From JAEXOD01 sp963663265 (GTDB taxonomy: Bacteria; Bacteroidota; Ignavibacteria; Ignavibacteriales; Melioribacteraceae): a stretch of 64,000 nt of DNA. The DNA is taken from positions 1,240,001 to 1,304,000 of the forward strand of contig CAXXXM010000001.1 in NCBI GenBank assembly GCA_963663265.2, read 5' to 3'. The notes under the pieces were generated by a model. That model did not search any database. It was not told where the DNA came from and saw only the letters and a program-made list of their open reading frames with translations. Position numbers and translations under genes: made by a program. This document shows, one piece after another, positions 1-8,830 of this stretch (position 1 is the first letter of the stretch; every line of letters starts with the position of its first letter).

Positions 1-373
1 ATACATCAATATCTTTTAACATATCAGGAGTTGGTTTTCTTGTTGCTCCATGTAGAGAATAAACAGGTAAATTTGTTAATGGATCAACAGAATTCTCAAC
101 ATTATCTCCAGCTAAAAAATCCCCTCTAATGCCGTGTTCTGGGGCATATAATGCAACAAGATTTACATTTTTAGCCTCATACAAAATATCGATAGTTGAT
201 TTTAGATTTCTATCAACGCCTGTTACATTTGTAACTAAACCTACCTTTTTACCCTCTAAAATCTTAAAATTACTATCTCTTAAAACCTCAATGCCAGTTT
301 TCACAATACTATTTTGACCAAACAACAAGCTGCTTACTAAAACCAAACATATACTAAATAAACTAATTCGCAT
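1..373 (-). CDS. NamZ-like exo-beta-N-acetylmuramidase (DUF1343), N-terminal part only
   Basis: The reading frame starts with ATG at 373 and stays open to the window edge, giving about 124 residues. The first 20 residues are a signal peptide ending at LLFGQ, so the product is exported. After it come the DUF1343 hallmarks: GLVTNVTGVDR, then a YAPEHGIRGD block and LPVYSLHG with a following TPDML. DUF1343 includes NamZ, which trims N-acetylmuramic acid from peptidoglycan fragments; the role here is inferred from the family. The start lies 11 nt inside the end of the upstream cyclodeaminase gene, so it is probably the last gene of the hut-type operon on this strand. The C-terminal domain is outside the window. 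Confidence 0.85.
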   Translation of the reverse strand, partial: MRISLFSICLVLVSSLLFGQNSIVKTGIEVLRDSNFKILEGKKVGLVTNVTGVDRNLKSTIDILYEAKNVNLVALYAPEHGIRGDFLAGDNVENSVDPLTNLPVYSLHGATRKPTPDMLKDIDV

Positions 374-998
374 TAACAATTCCTTCTTTTATATAATTAA
401 AAATATTATTGCCAAATTCATCAATTTGACTAATTAATAAATCAGCTTCTTTTATCATTTCAATAGATGAATTAAGATGTTTAAGAGAAGAACCATTAAT
501 CAAAACATTTAAATAGGCTCCTTTAGCACCACTTTGAGCTAATAAAACTGCAACTCCTGTATCTGAAACAGAGTTCTTGTTTCCTTTGGAAGATATAATT
601 TTTAATGGTTCTAACAAATCATAACAATTCCTCATTACGCTTAGAGGGACTGCCATAGCTTTTAGCGTAGCTATTTCAATTTGATTAATTCTAAATTCTT
701 TTTCTTCATCAGTAGCTTTAGGCAGTTTAAATGCCTCCATAACTTTATCAAAAGCTAAATTATCTTCTTCTGCCAACTTTTCAAAAATATCTTTTTTAGA
801 TGATAATATTTCTTTTAATTTTGTAATTTCGGCTTCCACTTCTAAATACTTTTTTTTACCAATTGTTAAATTGCAGACCATTTCTCCCAACGATGATGCT
901 AATATTCCACAGGTTGCACTTACATTTCCTCCACCAGGAGTAGGTGAATTTGATGACAATTGTTCTATATATCCTGTAAAACTTATATCATTAAACAT
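363..998 (-). CDS. fchA: Formiminotetrahydrofolate cyclodeaminase (FTCD_C family)
   Basis: This 211-residue protein matches the stand-alone cyclodeaminase family in length and opens with the family signature PTPGGGNVSATCG (about residues 19-31) in an otherwise helical protein. The family converts 5-formimino-THF to 5,10-methenyl-THF and ammonia in the cytoplasm. Its gene follows ftcD with a 13-nt gap on the same strand, and the two products carry out the two consecutive reactions that mammals do with one bifunctional FTCD. The separate arrangement is usual in bacteria. The last 11 nt overlap the start of the NamZ-like gene. Confidence 0.88.
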   Translation of the reverse strand: MFNDISFTGYIEQLSSNSPTPGGGNVSATCGILASSLGEMVCNLTIGKKKYLEVEAEITKLKEILSSKKDIFEKLAEEDNLAFDKVMEAFKLPKATDEEKEFRINQIEIATLKAMAVPLSVMRNCYDLLEPLKIISSKGNKNSVSDTGVAVLLAQSGAKGAYLNVLINGSSLKHLNSSIEMIKEADLLISQIDEFGNNIFNYIKEGIVNAN

Positions 999-1011
999 AA
1001 TAGCTCCTTAA

Positions 1012-2028
1012 TTATATCATGTATTCAATTATTTTTTCATTTGAATTAAATTTATGTAATGAACTCAATCCCAATTTAGCAATTGCAATATCAACAAATT
1101 CTTTTTCAGATAAATTATCATTTAAAGAATAAAACTTTCCGGCTTCTACAATTGCTTCTAAAGGAACTAAACCAACAATTTCTGAACCGTTTACTTCAAC
1201 ACCCATTTGCTTTGCTAATATTTTTACCTCTTCAAATACTTCATGCATTGGGGTAATTTTATAATTTGTTAAGTTAATTGAAACTTGGGTAATATTATAT
1301 TGTTCTAAACTTACTCCCATTGCTTTTACAGATTTAAATTTACCCGGAATGCGGACAGTTTCTCCATTAATTTTAATAATTTTACCATCTTCGTCTCTTT
1401 TCGGTTTGCCAATTTCTCTAATTAATTCTGCAATTTCTTTTGAATATTTTACATCAGTTGAAACTAAGTTGACATTGTAAGCAATTAAAAAGAAACGAGC
1501 CCCAGTAACTGTACCACCAAGTTTTTCGTTAAAAAGATTTGTTCCATAATCAGGGAACCAGTCGGAATTTTTTAACTTTTCAGATAACCCCTCATATTCA
1601 CCTTTTCTAACGTCTGCGAGGTTCTTGCGATAGGAGAATCTTGCAGCATTTTCATACAAGTATATTGGTATACCTAATTTTTTTGAAACAATATCAGCAT
1701 ATTTTTCCGAAATATGAACGCAATCTTCCATTGATGTACCACTAATTGGTATAAAAGGAACCACATCAATTGCCCCTAAACGAGGATGATTCCCTTTATG
1801 TTTTGTCATATCAATAAAATTTGCAGCTGTAATACTTGCATTAACTGCTCCATTTAAAATACCTTCCTCGTCGCCAACCATTGTAACGACCAACCTGTTA
1901 TAATCTTGGTCAGGTTCAAAACTTAATAATTTTACATTTTCTGTAGCGAGGATTGATTTTTTAATTTCTTCTAAAGCAATTTGATTACAACCTTCGCTAA
2001 AATTTGGTACACATTCAATCAGTTTCAT
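1012..2028 (-). CDS. ftcD: Glutamate formiminotransferase
   Basis: The 338-residue cytoplasmic enzyme transfers the formimino group from N-formimino-L-glutamate to tetrahydrofolate, feeding one-carbon units from histidine into folate. It begins with the typical LIECVPNFSEG and contains HKGNHPRLGAIDVVPF (about residues 77-92), which carries the histidine used as catalytic base in FTCD. It covers the N and C subdomains of formiminotransferase and lacks a fused cyclodeaminase, which is the next gene. The start overlaps the end of hutI by 4 nt (ATGA), indicating translational coupling in a hutI-ftcD-fchA operon. Confidence 0.93.
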   Translation of the reverse strand: MKLIECVPNFSEGCNQIALEEIKKSILATENVKLLSFEPDQDYNRLVVTMVGDEEGILNGAVNASITAANFIDMTKHKGNHPRLGAIDVVPFIPISGTSMEDCVHISEKYADIVSKKLGIPIYLYENAARFSYRKNLADVRKGEYEGLSEKLKNSDWFPDYGTNLFNEKLGGTVTGARFFLIAYNVNLVSTDVKYSKEIAELIREIGKPKRDEDGKIIKINGETVRIPGKFKSVKAMGVSLEQYNITQVSINLTNYKITPMHEVFEEVKILAKQMGVEVNGSEIVGLVPLEAIVEAGKFYSLNDNLSEKEFVDIAIAKLGLSSLHKFNSNEKIIEYMI

Positions 2029-3275
2029 AAATTTTCCTTATTAAAAATAACATCACCATTTTTAATAGTCAAAACATTTAAGTTATGACCAACATTATAT
2101 AAAATTTCAGAGTACTCCTTTGCATCAAAAATTGCAAAATCAGCTTTTTTGTTAAGTTCAATACTACCGGTCGATTTTTCAATTGCTAAAGCTTTTGCAG
2201 CATTTATTGTAACAGCCGAAATAGTCTCTTCTACTTTCATCCTCATCTTTAAGGCTGCTATGCTCATCACTAAATTTAAATCTTGTATGTTGGAAGAGCC
2301 AGGATTAAAATCAGTTGAAATAGCCACAATACCATTATTATCAATAATTGCACGAGCATTTGCAAAATCATAATTGAGAAAAAATGAAACGCCAGGTAAT
2401 AATACAGATACAATATCAGATTTTACAAGTTTGTTAATATCCTCGAGATTTAGCATCTCAAGATGATCAATACTTGTTGCATTATATTTTAAGGCTAAAT
2501 CTATTCCACCAATGTTATTAAACTGTTCGGAATGAAGCTTTATTTTAAATCCATAATTAGAAGCTTTTTCTAATAAATAATTTGTTTCCTCAGCAGAAAA
2601 AGCTGATTTTTCACAAAACACATCGCAAAAATCAGCTAAGCTGTTTTCGTAGACGTAGGGGAGCATCTCTTTTTCAATAATCTCAATATATTTAAGTCGG
2701 TCATTTTTGAATTCTGGTGGAAATGTATGGGCACCCAGAAATGTGGGGATTATATCAATTATGTATTTATTGCGTAAAGCTTTAACAACTTGCAGTATTT
2801 TTATTTCATCGTAAAAGCTTAAACCATAACCGCTTTTAATTTCAATGGAAGTAATACCACGAGAAATGGCGTATTCAATCCTTTTACAAGCAATATTAAA
2901 TAAGTCATCAAATGAAGAATTCCTTACAGCATTTACAGTGTTGTTAATACCACCGCCATTAGCTGCAATTTCCTCATAACTTGCACCATCCAGTTTTAAT
3001 TTGAATTCATTAGCCCTATTACCTGCAAAAACTAAATGTGTATGGCAATCAATTAATCCCGGTAATACAACTTTATTATCTAATTCAATTATTTTGTCAA
3101 ATTTTGTTTTATTTATTGCACTATTTTTAATTATATCTTTAATTAAATTATTTTCAACAATAATTGAATAATCTTCTAATAAAGATATTTCCCGCATCTC
3201 TAATCCACGTTTAACATTATTTCCATTTGTGTTAACAGTAACTATCTGAGAAGGGTTTTTGAGTAATTTTATCAT
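2025..3275 (-). CDS. hutI: Imidazolonepropionase
   Basis: A 416-residue amidohydrolase that opens imidazolone-5-propionate to N-formiminoglutamate, the third step of histidine degradation. The metal site is visible: HTH at residues 78-80, His248 in LHSEQF, His271 in DHLEML and Asp322 in STDFNPGSS. The family segment GASYEEIAANGGGI is intact. The length fits HutI (about 400-420). It is the first gene of a minus-strand operon with ftcD, fchA and the NamZ-like gene. Histidase (hutH) and urocanase (hutU) are not in the window; they must be elsewhere if the pathway is complete. I did not find a convincing promoter. Confidence 0.94.
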   Translation of the reverse strand: MIKLLKNPSQIVTVNTNGNNVKRGLEMREISLLEDYSIIVENNLIKDIIKNSAINKTKFDKIIELDNKVVLPGLIDCHTHLVFAGNRANEFKLKLDGASYEEIAANGGGINNTVNAVRNSSFDDLFNIACKRIEYAISRGITSIEIKSGYGLSFYDEIKILQVVKALRNKYIIDIIPTFLGAHTFPPEFKNDRLKYIEIIEKEMLPYVYENSLADFCDVFCEKSAFSAEETNYLLEKASNYGFKIKLHSEQFNNIGGIDLALKYNATSIDHLEMLNLEDINKLVKSDIVSVLLPGVSFFLNYDFANARAIIDNNGIVAISTDFNPGSSNIQDLNLVMSIAALKMRMKVEETISAVTINAAKALAIEKSTGSIELNKKADFAIFDAKEYSEILYNVGHNLNVLTIKNGDVIFNKENL

Positions 3276-3336
3276 AATATTTCTACTGAGAATGAAAGAA
3301 AGAAATTAAACTATATCAAATAAATATGCAAATAAT

Positions 3337-3368
3337 TTTGTCAATAAGTCAAGATTTTTGTAAATTTG
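3337..3368 (+). promoter_or_regulatory. Bacteroidota-type promoter upstream of glgA
   Basis: TTTG at 3337-3340 and TAAATTTG at 3361-3368 are separated by 20 nt. This matches the Bacteroidota primary-sigma consensus TTTG-N(17-23)-TAnnTTTG exactly. Transcription would start near 3374, leaving a short leader before the glgA ATG at 3398. The region is AT-rich, so chance matches are possible. Confidence 0.55.
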
Positions 3369-3397
3369 CTATATAAAAAAATAAGGATAATGAATAT

Positions 3398-4894
3398 ATG
3401 CCTCCTTCCAAAAAGCTAAAAATATTATTTGTTACTTCCGAAGTTGCACCATTTATTAAAGCCGGTGGATTAGCTGACGTTTCTGCTGCTCTCCCTCAAA
3501 TGTTACAAGAGTTAGGTCATCAAGTTAGAATTATAGTTCCAAAATATGGAGCTATTGATGAAAAAGCCAATAAAATTCATGAAGTTGTTCGATTGAAAGA
3601 TCTTAAAACGAAAATTGGTAGTAAAGATGTAACTTTTTCATTACGGTCATCTTTTTTAGTTAGTTCAAAAACAAGAGTACAAATTTATTTTTTAGATAAT
3701 TATGAATATTTTGGAAGTAGACATAGTTTATATTCTGATCCAATTTACAATGAAGATTTTAAAGATAATGATGAAAGATTTATTCTATTAACACATGCTG
3801 TTTTTGAGTTAATAGAAAAATTGGGTTGGATTCCTGATATAATTCATTCAAATGATTGGCAATGCGGCTTAGTACCGGCGTATTTCAAACTTTTTTATAA
3901 AGACATTCCTGAATTTAAAGATATTAAAACTCTTCATACAATTCATAATTTAGCATTTCAAGGTGTATTTCCTAAAGCAAGTGTTGCAAAAACAAAATTG
4001 CCAAAAGAAGTAGAAACTGAAAAACATATTTTGCAAAGAGGAAAATTTAATTTTATGAAAACAGGAATTATGTTTGCAAATAAAATTAGCACAGTAAGTC
4101 CGGGATATGCAAGTGAAGTTTGTTCAGATAAGGAAATATCAGGGGGATTATCCGAGTACTTATGTCATCGTAAAGAGGATATTATAGGAATAATTAATGG
4201 TATTGATGATGAAGTATGGAATCCAAGAAAAGATGATTTTATTCCGGAAAAATATGGTATTAGAAATATTGATCATAAACAGTTAAATAAAAAAGCGTTA
4301 GCTGAAAAATTTGGTTTAAATTACGACCCTGAAATTCCGATAATTGGGATGATATCGCGTTTACACGACAGCAAAGGTTTTGATTTATTAACAAAATCTT
4401 TTAAGGACTTAATGGATTTGAATATACAGCTGATACTGCTTGGCACCGGTGAAAGAGAGTATCATAGATTTTTTGAAGATGCTTTATTTGATTATTCGGA
4501 AAAATTTGCATGTTATTTAGGTTTTGATAATGATATTGCACATTTAATTGAGGCTGGTTCTGATATGTTTTTAATGCCATCTAAATCAGAAGCATGTGGG
4601 CTGAACCAGATGTACAGTTTGATGTATGGTACTGTTCCAATTGTTCGAGAAACAGGTGGATTAGCAGATACTGTTGAAAAATATAATGAAAAAACCGGAA
4701 ATGGAAACGGTTTTACATTCAAACAGTATGATACGAAGAGTTTATTGAAGGAAATAAATAGAGCAATAAAAATCTTTTCTACAAAAAAAGAAGATTGGGT
4801 AAAAATTATGAAAAACGGTATGAAATCTGATTTTTCATGGTTAAATTCTGCTAAAAATTATATTGAACTATATAAATCACTTCTTGATAAATAA
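3398..4894 (+). CDS. glgA: Glycogen (starch) synthase, GT5
   Basis: A 498-residue cytoplasmic glycosyltransferase that extends alpha-1,4-glucan from an NDP-glucose. The N-terminal nucleotide-sugar motif KAGGLADV is at residues 21-28, and the GT-B C-terminal acceptor region carries PSKSEACGLNQ followed by YGTVPIVRETGGL, where other GlgA proteins have PSRFEPCGLTQ. Length and both Rossmann halves are normal for GT5. The first lysine-rich residues are cytoplasmic, with no signal. It stands behind a good Bacteroidota-type promoter and diverges from hutI. The next gene is a DUF4270-like lipoprotein after a 199-nt gap; as I recall, the same neighbourhood occurs in flavobacteria. Confidence 0.93.
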   Translation: MPPSKKLKILFVTSEVAPFIKAGGLADVSAALPQMLQELGHQVRIIVPKYGAIDEKANKIHEVVRLKDLKTKIGSKDVTFSLRSSFLVSSKTRVQIYFLDNYEYFGSRHSLYSDPIYNEDFKDNDERFILLTHAVFELIEKLGWIPDIIHSNDWQCGLVPAYFKLFYKDIPEFKDIKTLHTIHNLAFQGVFPKASVAKTKLPKEVETEKHILQRGKFNFMKTGIMFANKISTVSPGYASEVCSDKEISGGLSEYLCHRKEDIIGIINGIDDEVWNPRKDDFIPEKYGIRNIDHKQLNKKALAEKFGLNYDPEIPIIGMISRLHDSKGFDLLTKSFKDLMDLNIQLILLGTGEREYHRFFEDALFDYSEKFACYLGFDNDIAHLIEAGSDMFLMPSKSEACGLNQMYSLMYGTVPIVRETGGLADTVEKYNEKTGNGNGFTFKQYDTKSLLKEINRAIKIFSTKKEDWVKIMKNGMKSDFSWLNSAKNYIELYKSLLDK

Positions 4895-5093
4895 TAATGT
4901 GGCAAAAGTTGGAACATTTTGGTGGTTTTGTTTTCTCATCAGTTATAAAAAGGTTTTATTGTCATTTTCAAAATATTTTATGGTAAATTGTGTATTCAAA
5001 AATATTTAACTTGAAAAAACGATTAAAATCTATCAATTTTGTAACCGTCAATTATAATTTGTATTTATTTTCTTGAATTTTGGAGGCTTTTAG

Positions 5094-6275
5094 TTGAAAC
5101 ACCTTTTTAAAATAGGTTTATTTTTGTTTAGTATAATCATTACAGTCGGTTGTTCTGACGACCCTTCATCAACAGGATCGGGATTGTTACCTGATAGCGA
5201 TCTAATTGGGATGGAAGTATTTGATACAGACTCGATTACTGTAAATATGACTTCGTCATTTTTTGAGGATTCGTTAGATGTAAGTGGATCTGATAAATTA
5301 TTGGTTGGAAGAAATTCGTATGCAAAAAGTGTTGCTTTTGTAAAATTTTATGTAAGCATTCCTGATTCAATTGCTGAACAAATTGAAAATGATAGCATTG
5401 TTGTGAAAAATTGTTGGGTTACTATTAATCCAAATTATATTCTTGGTGACGACAATGCAACTTTTGATTTTAACTTGTATAAAATCAATCAAGATTGGGA
5501 TGCAACAGGAGTTACAAGGGATAACCTGAATACCATATCAATTGATAAAAGCACAGATATTAGTTTTAATAGAGTTATAACTGACACTTTAATAACTTTT
5601 AACATCAATAATACTATTGCATATAAATGGTTGGAAAATGGTGTAGATTCTACAAAAGGCGAGAATTTTGGAGTTTATTTTTCTCCAACCTCTAATTCAA
5701 ATAAGTTTATTGGGTTACCTGCTTTAACTTCAGCATCAGTACTTGATGAATTTGGTGTTTATATTGAAGTAGAGAAATATGGTAGTTATTTAGATACATT
5801 AACAGCAAGTTCAACTGAAGATGTTCATGTAGTAGAATTTACTAATCCATCTTCTAATAATAATAATATTTTTATGATGGGTGGTGCAGCTATCCGGTCA
5901 AAATTGCATTTCGATTTAACCTCTTTACCAAAAAACATTGTTGTTAACAAAGCTATCCTTTCATTATATATTGACCCAACTGAAACAGTACAGGGAACTC
6001 CAACAAGTGATACACTTTATGCGATAATTTTAGATGATAGTACTACTAATAAAATTAATTCATATTATGATATTGGAGTCTTATATAGAGATGAAAATGT
6101 TTATTCAGGAGATGTAGCTTCAATAATTCAAAGATGGTCTGATGGATTAGATAATCAAGGATTTAGAATCAATTTATCAAATGAGGCTAATTGTGTAAAT
6201 AAAATTGCAATTGGTGGAGCAAAATCAACAATATATAAACCTAAATTAAAAATTATTTATACTAACAGAAAATAA
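5094..6275 (+). CDS. Surface lipoprotein, DUF4270-like
   Basis: A 393-residue exported lipoprotein of uncertain function. A hydrophobic signal ends in a lipobox (IITVGC, Cys20) followed by SDDPSS, a linker typical of Bacteroidota surface lipoproteins. The following GSGLLPDSDLIG and the LLVGRN segment resemble DUF4270, and the all-beta body could alternatively be a DNRLRE-type domain. The start is TTG, chosen because GGAGG at 5082-5086 sits 7 nt upstream and no nearby ATG keeps the signal peptide. It is followed after 2 nt by an outer-membrane barrel, so the two are probably co-transcribed. Preceding 4895-5093 holds no gene that I can see. Confidence 0.6.
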   Translation: MKHLFKIGLFLFSIIITVGCSDDPSSTGSGLLPDSDLIGMEVFDTDSITVNMTSSFFEDSLDVSGSDKLLVGRNSYAKSVAFVKFYVSIPDSIAEQIENDSIVVKNCWVTINPNYILGDDNATFDFNLYKINQDWDATGVTRDNLNTISIDKSTDISFNRVITDTLITFNINNTIAYKWLENGVDSTKGENFGVYFSPTSNSNKFIGLPALTSASVLDEFGVYIEVEKYGSYLDTLTASSTEDVHVVEFTNPSSNNNNIFMMGGAAIRSKLHFDLTSLPKNIVVNKAILSLYIDPTETVQGTPTSDTLYAIILDDSTTNKINSYYDIGVLYRDENVYSGDVASIIQRWSDGLDNQGFRINLSNEANCVNKIAIGGAKSTIYKPKLKIIYTNRK

Positions 6276-6277
6276 CT

Positions 6278-7525
6278 ATGAAAAAATATTTTTGTTTAAT
6301 ATTATTTATTACTTTTTTAAGTTCTTTAAGACTTTATGGTTCAGGTGGTTCATTATATACAAGATATGCCTTGGGAGATATAATAAACTCTTCATCAACT
6401 CGAGTAATTTCGATGGGTGGTTTAGGCATTGCACTTCAGAATAATGATTATTTAAGTGAAATAAATCCTGCTAACTGGTATAGAGTTAACACAACAAGAG
6501 TTGAAGCAAACTTTATGCTTAATGGCTCTTATATCCAAGATAAAACAAACAGTAGTAGTTTTGCTAAAGCAGTATTTAATGGTTTTAAAATAGGTATTCC
6601 TTTAGAAAGAGAATACGGAGCTGCCTTAGTAATGGGTTTAACCCCTGAAACAATTGTTCAATATGAAGTTGTTGAAAATAACGAAAACAGCAGTACAGGA
6701 AAATATACAACTTCATACGATGGGAGTGGTGGCTTATCTCGTTTGTTTTTAGGTTCAAGTTTTAAACTTCCTTATGATTTTGTTGTTGGAGCATCGTTTG
6801 ATTATTATTTTGGGAATATTGAATATAAATCTGCACTTAGTTTTACTTCATCTACTGAATATGAAAATGCTACCATTACTAATAAAAAAGAGTTCCATGG
6901 AATGGGGTATTCTTTAGGTATACTAACTCCTGATATATCTTCGTTGTTTGGTTCTTCGAAAATAAAGGATATGCATCTTGGTGCTTCATTCAAGTATGCT
7001 GCAAATATAAATACTGATACTTCATATTATACAAGTTCGCTTTTAGGTTCAAAGTTAATTGAAAAATTACCAACCTTTACACATCTTCCTTTTAAATTTG
7101 GAATTGGTGCAAGTTTTATTTATAATGAGAATTACTTATTTATTCTTGATTATTTGTATCAGCCATGGAGCAAATATAGATTTGATAATCTAATTGATCT
7201 TAATATACGTGATTATCATAAAGTTAGTATTGGAGTTGAACATAGAAACGATGTTACAAGATTTAGTACATTTGTTGATCAAATTGTATTACGTGGTGGA
7301 TTAAGTTATGAACAGACACAGTATACATTCAATGGCACAGGAATTGATACATATTCGTTAAGTACAGGAATTAGTTTTCCATTAATGTATGAAAATACTA
7401 TTGATATTGGGTTCTTGGTTGGATTAAGAGGGAAAAAAGAAAACAATTTGACAAGAGAAATAATTTACAATTTATCGGTATCGGTTAGTTTCGGTGAACT
7501 GTGGTTCATTAGACAAGATAGGTAA
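6278..7525 (+). CDS. Outer-membrane beta-barrel protein
   Basis: This 415-residue protein has a signal peptide (about residues 1-21, ending SLRLYG) and a body of alternating polar/hydrophobic strands rich in Gly, Tyr, Ser and Phe. The early YALGDIINSSSTRVISMGGLGIAL and INPANW motifs are shared by FadL/PorV-like barrels of Bacteroidota. It ends with SFGELWFIRQDR, so the final strand is close to the C-terminus. It follows the lipoprotein gene after 2 nt and precedes a TPR protein after 8 nt, suggesting one surface-associated operon. The transported or bound substrate cannot be told from sequence. Confidence 0.7.
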   Translation: MKKYFCLILFITFLSSLRLYGSGGSLYTRYALGDIINSSSTRVISMGGLGIALQNNDYLSEINPANWYRVNTTRVEANFMLNGSYIQDKTNSSSFAKAVFNGFKIGIPLEREYGAALVMGLTPETIVQYEVVENNENSSTGKYTTSYDGSGGLSRLFLGSSFKLPYDFVVGASFDYYFGNIEYKSALSFTSSTEYENATITNKKEFHGMGYSLGILTPDISSLFGSSKIKDMHLGASFKYAANINTDTSYYTSSLLGSKLIEKLPTFTHLPFKFGIGASFIYNENYLFILDYLYQPWSKYRFDNLIDLNIRDYHKVSIGVEHRNDVTRFSTFVDQIVLRGGLSYEQTQYTFNGTGIDTYSLSTGISFPLMYENTIDIGFLVGLRGKKENNLTREIIYNLSVSVSFGELWFIRQDR

Positions 7526-7533
7526 AACAAACT

Positions 7534-8811
7534 ATGGAGTTAAAGTTGAAAACATTAAAATTCTTTTTTATTGCGTTAGTTGCGATGATGTCATTATCAT
7601 CATCCATAATTTCTGCAAAAGTAGTTAAAGCTGACAGTTTAAATTTATTGGCTGAATTCAGTTTATTTAATGAATATCATAAAAATAAAGATTTCAAAAG
7701 TTCTGAAGCACATGGTTGGAATGTAATACATACAAAACCACAAGACTTTATTAAGTATAAGTTATTTAAGAAAATGGAAGACGTTCTTTGGTACCTTCAT
7801 GATAGTCTTGCAACAACTGATGAAGAAAAAATGAAATTAACTGATACTACGTTATATTTTTATGATATAGCAATACAAAATGAACCGGATAAAAAAGGGA
7901 CTTATCTTGTTAGAAAAGCATTCATATTAGAAATGTGGAAAAAAGCTCCTGTTGATGTTACTATTAAAGCTTACGAAGATGCTTTTGCTGCAGATGCTAA
8001 CATAGACACTTATTATAAAGATAGGTTGGGAATCATATATAGTACAAATGCAGATGAAACCAATGGCTACAAAGATAAAGCCTTGGATTTGTATTTAGGT
8101 CTTCAAGAAGCAGATCCGAATAATGAAATTTGGATTTCCAGAGTAACAGCTCTTGCCGAAGATGAGAATCAGCTTATGGATTTTAAGAAAAAATCTTGGG
8201 ATTTAAATAAAGATAGTATCGAAAAAGCATGGACATATGCAAACACCTGTTTAAGATTTAAGAGTTATGAAAGAGCAGTTGAACCATTAGAATTTTTAGT
8301 TAAAAAAGCCCCTGATGTAGTAAATTATATGAAAGAATTAGCTCGTTGCTATGATAAACTTGAAGAAAGAGAAAAAGCTTTGGAAGCTTACAAAACTTTA
8401 ATAAAATTAGATCCTGAAAATAAAGATAACTACGTAAATTTAGCAATTATCTATAAAGATATGGATCAATTATCAACTTCTCGTAATTATTTAAAACAAG
8501 CATCTAAAATTGATCCTTCATGGGATTATCCAATCTTTATTGAAGCTCAGCTTTATGAACATGCTGTTCGTAACTGTGGAAGTTTTGAATTTATGGATAG
8601 ATGTGTTTATCAATATGCAGTTTCTACATATCAGAGATGTAGAAGTTTAGGTGGTCAATTTGCATCAAGAGCTTCTGATAGAATCTCTGCTTTAGCAAGT
8701 ACAGTTCCACAGAAAGAAGATTATTTCTTCAGAAAACTTAGTAGTGGTACTACAATTAAAATTGAAGGTGGTTGTTACAATTGGATTGGTGGTTCAATAG
8801 TTGTTCCTTAA
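7534..8811 (+). CDS. Exported tetratricopeptide repeat protein
   Basis: A 425-residue protein with an N-terminal signal segment (about residues 7-29, ending ISAKV). The central region, roughly residues 240-330, contains TPR-like helix pairs such as YERAVEPLEFLVKKAPD and REKALEAYKTLIKLDPEN. The C-terminal part is cysteine-containing (NCGSFEFMDRC, RC, GGCYNW), which could allow disulfides outside the cytoplasm. TPR proteins act as scaffolds, so it may assist the barrel and lipoprotein encoded just upstream; that is inference from the 8-nt spacing. No enzyme motif is visible. Confidence 0.7.
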   Translation: MELKLKTLKFFFIALVAMMSLSSSIISAKVVKADSLNLLAEFSLFNEYHKNKDFKSSEAHGWNVIHTKPQDFIKYKLFKKMEDVLWYLHDSLATTDEEKMKLTDTTLYFYDIAIQNEPDKKGTYLVRKAFILEMWKKAPVDVTIKAYEDAFAADANIDTYYKDRLGIIYSTNADETNGYKDKALDLYLGLQEADPNNEIWISRVTALAEDENQLMDFKKKSWDLNKDSIEKAWTYANTCLRFKSYERAVEPLEFLVKKAPDVVNYMKELARCYDKLEEREKALEAYKTLIKLDPENKDNYVNLAIIYKDMDQLSTSRNYLKQASKIDPSWDYPIFIEAQLYEHAVRNCGSFEFMDRCVYQYAVSTYQRCRSLGGQFASRASDRISALASTVPQKEDYFFRKLSSGTTIKIEGGCYNWIGGSIVVP

Positions 8812-8830
8812 TTATTAATGCGAGTTTAAA

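Noticed and set aside
129..317. Plus-strand ORF of 62 residues at the left end
   Set aside because: It lies antisense to the NamZ-like reading frame, which has a signal peptide and family motifs; the plus ORF has no such features.
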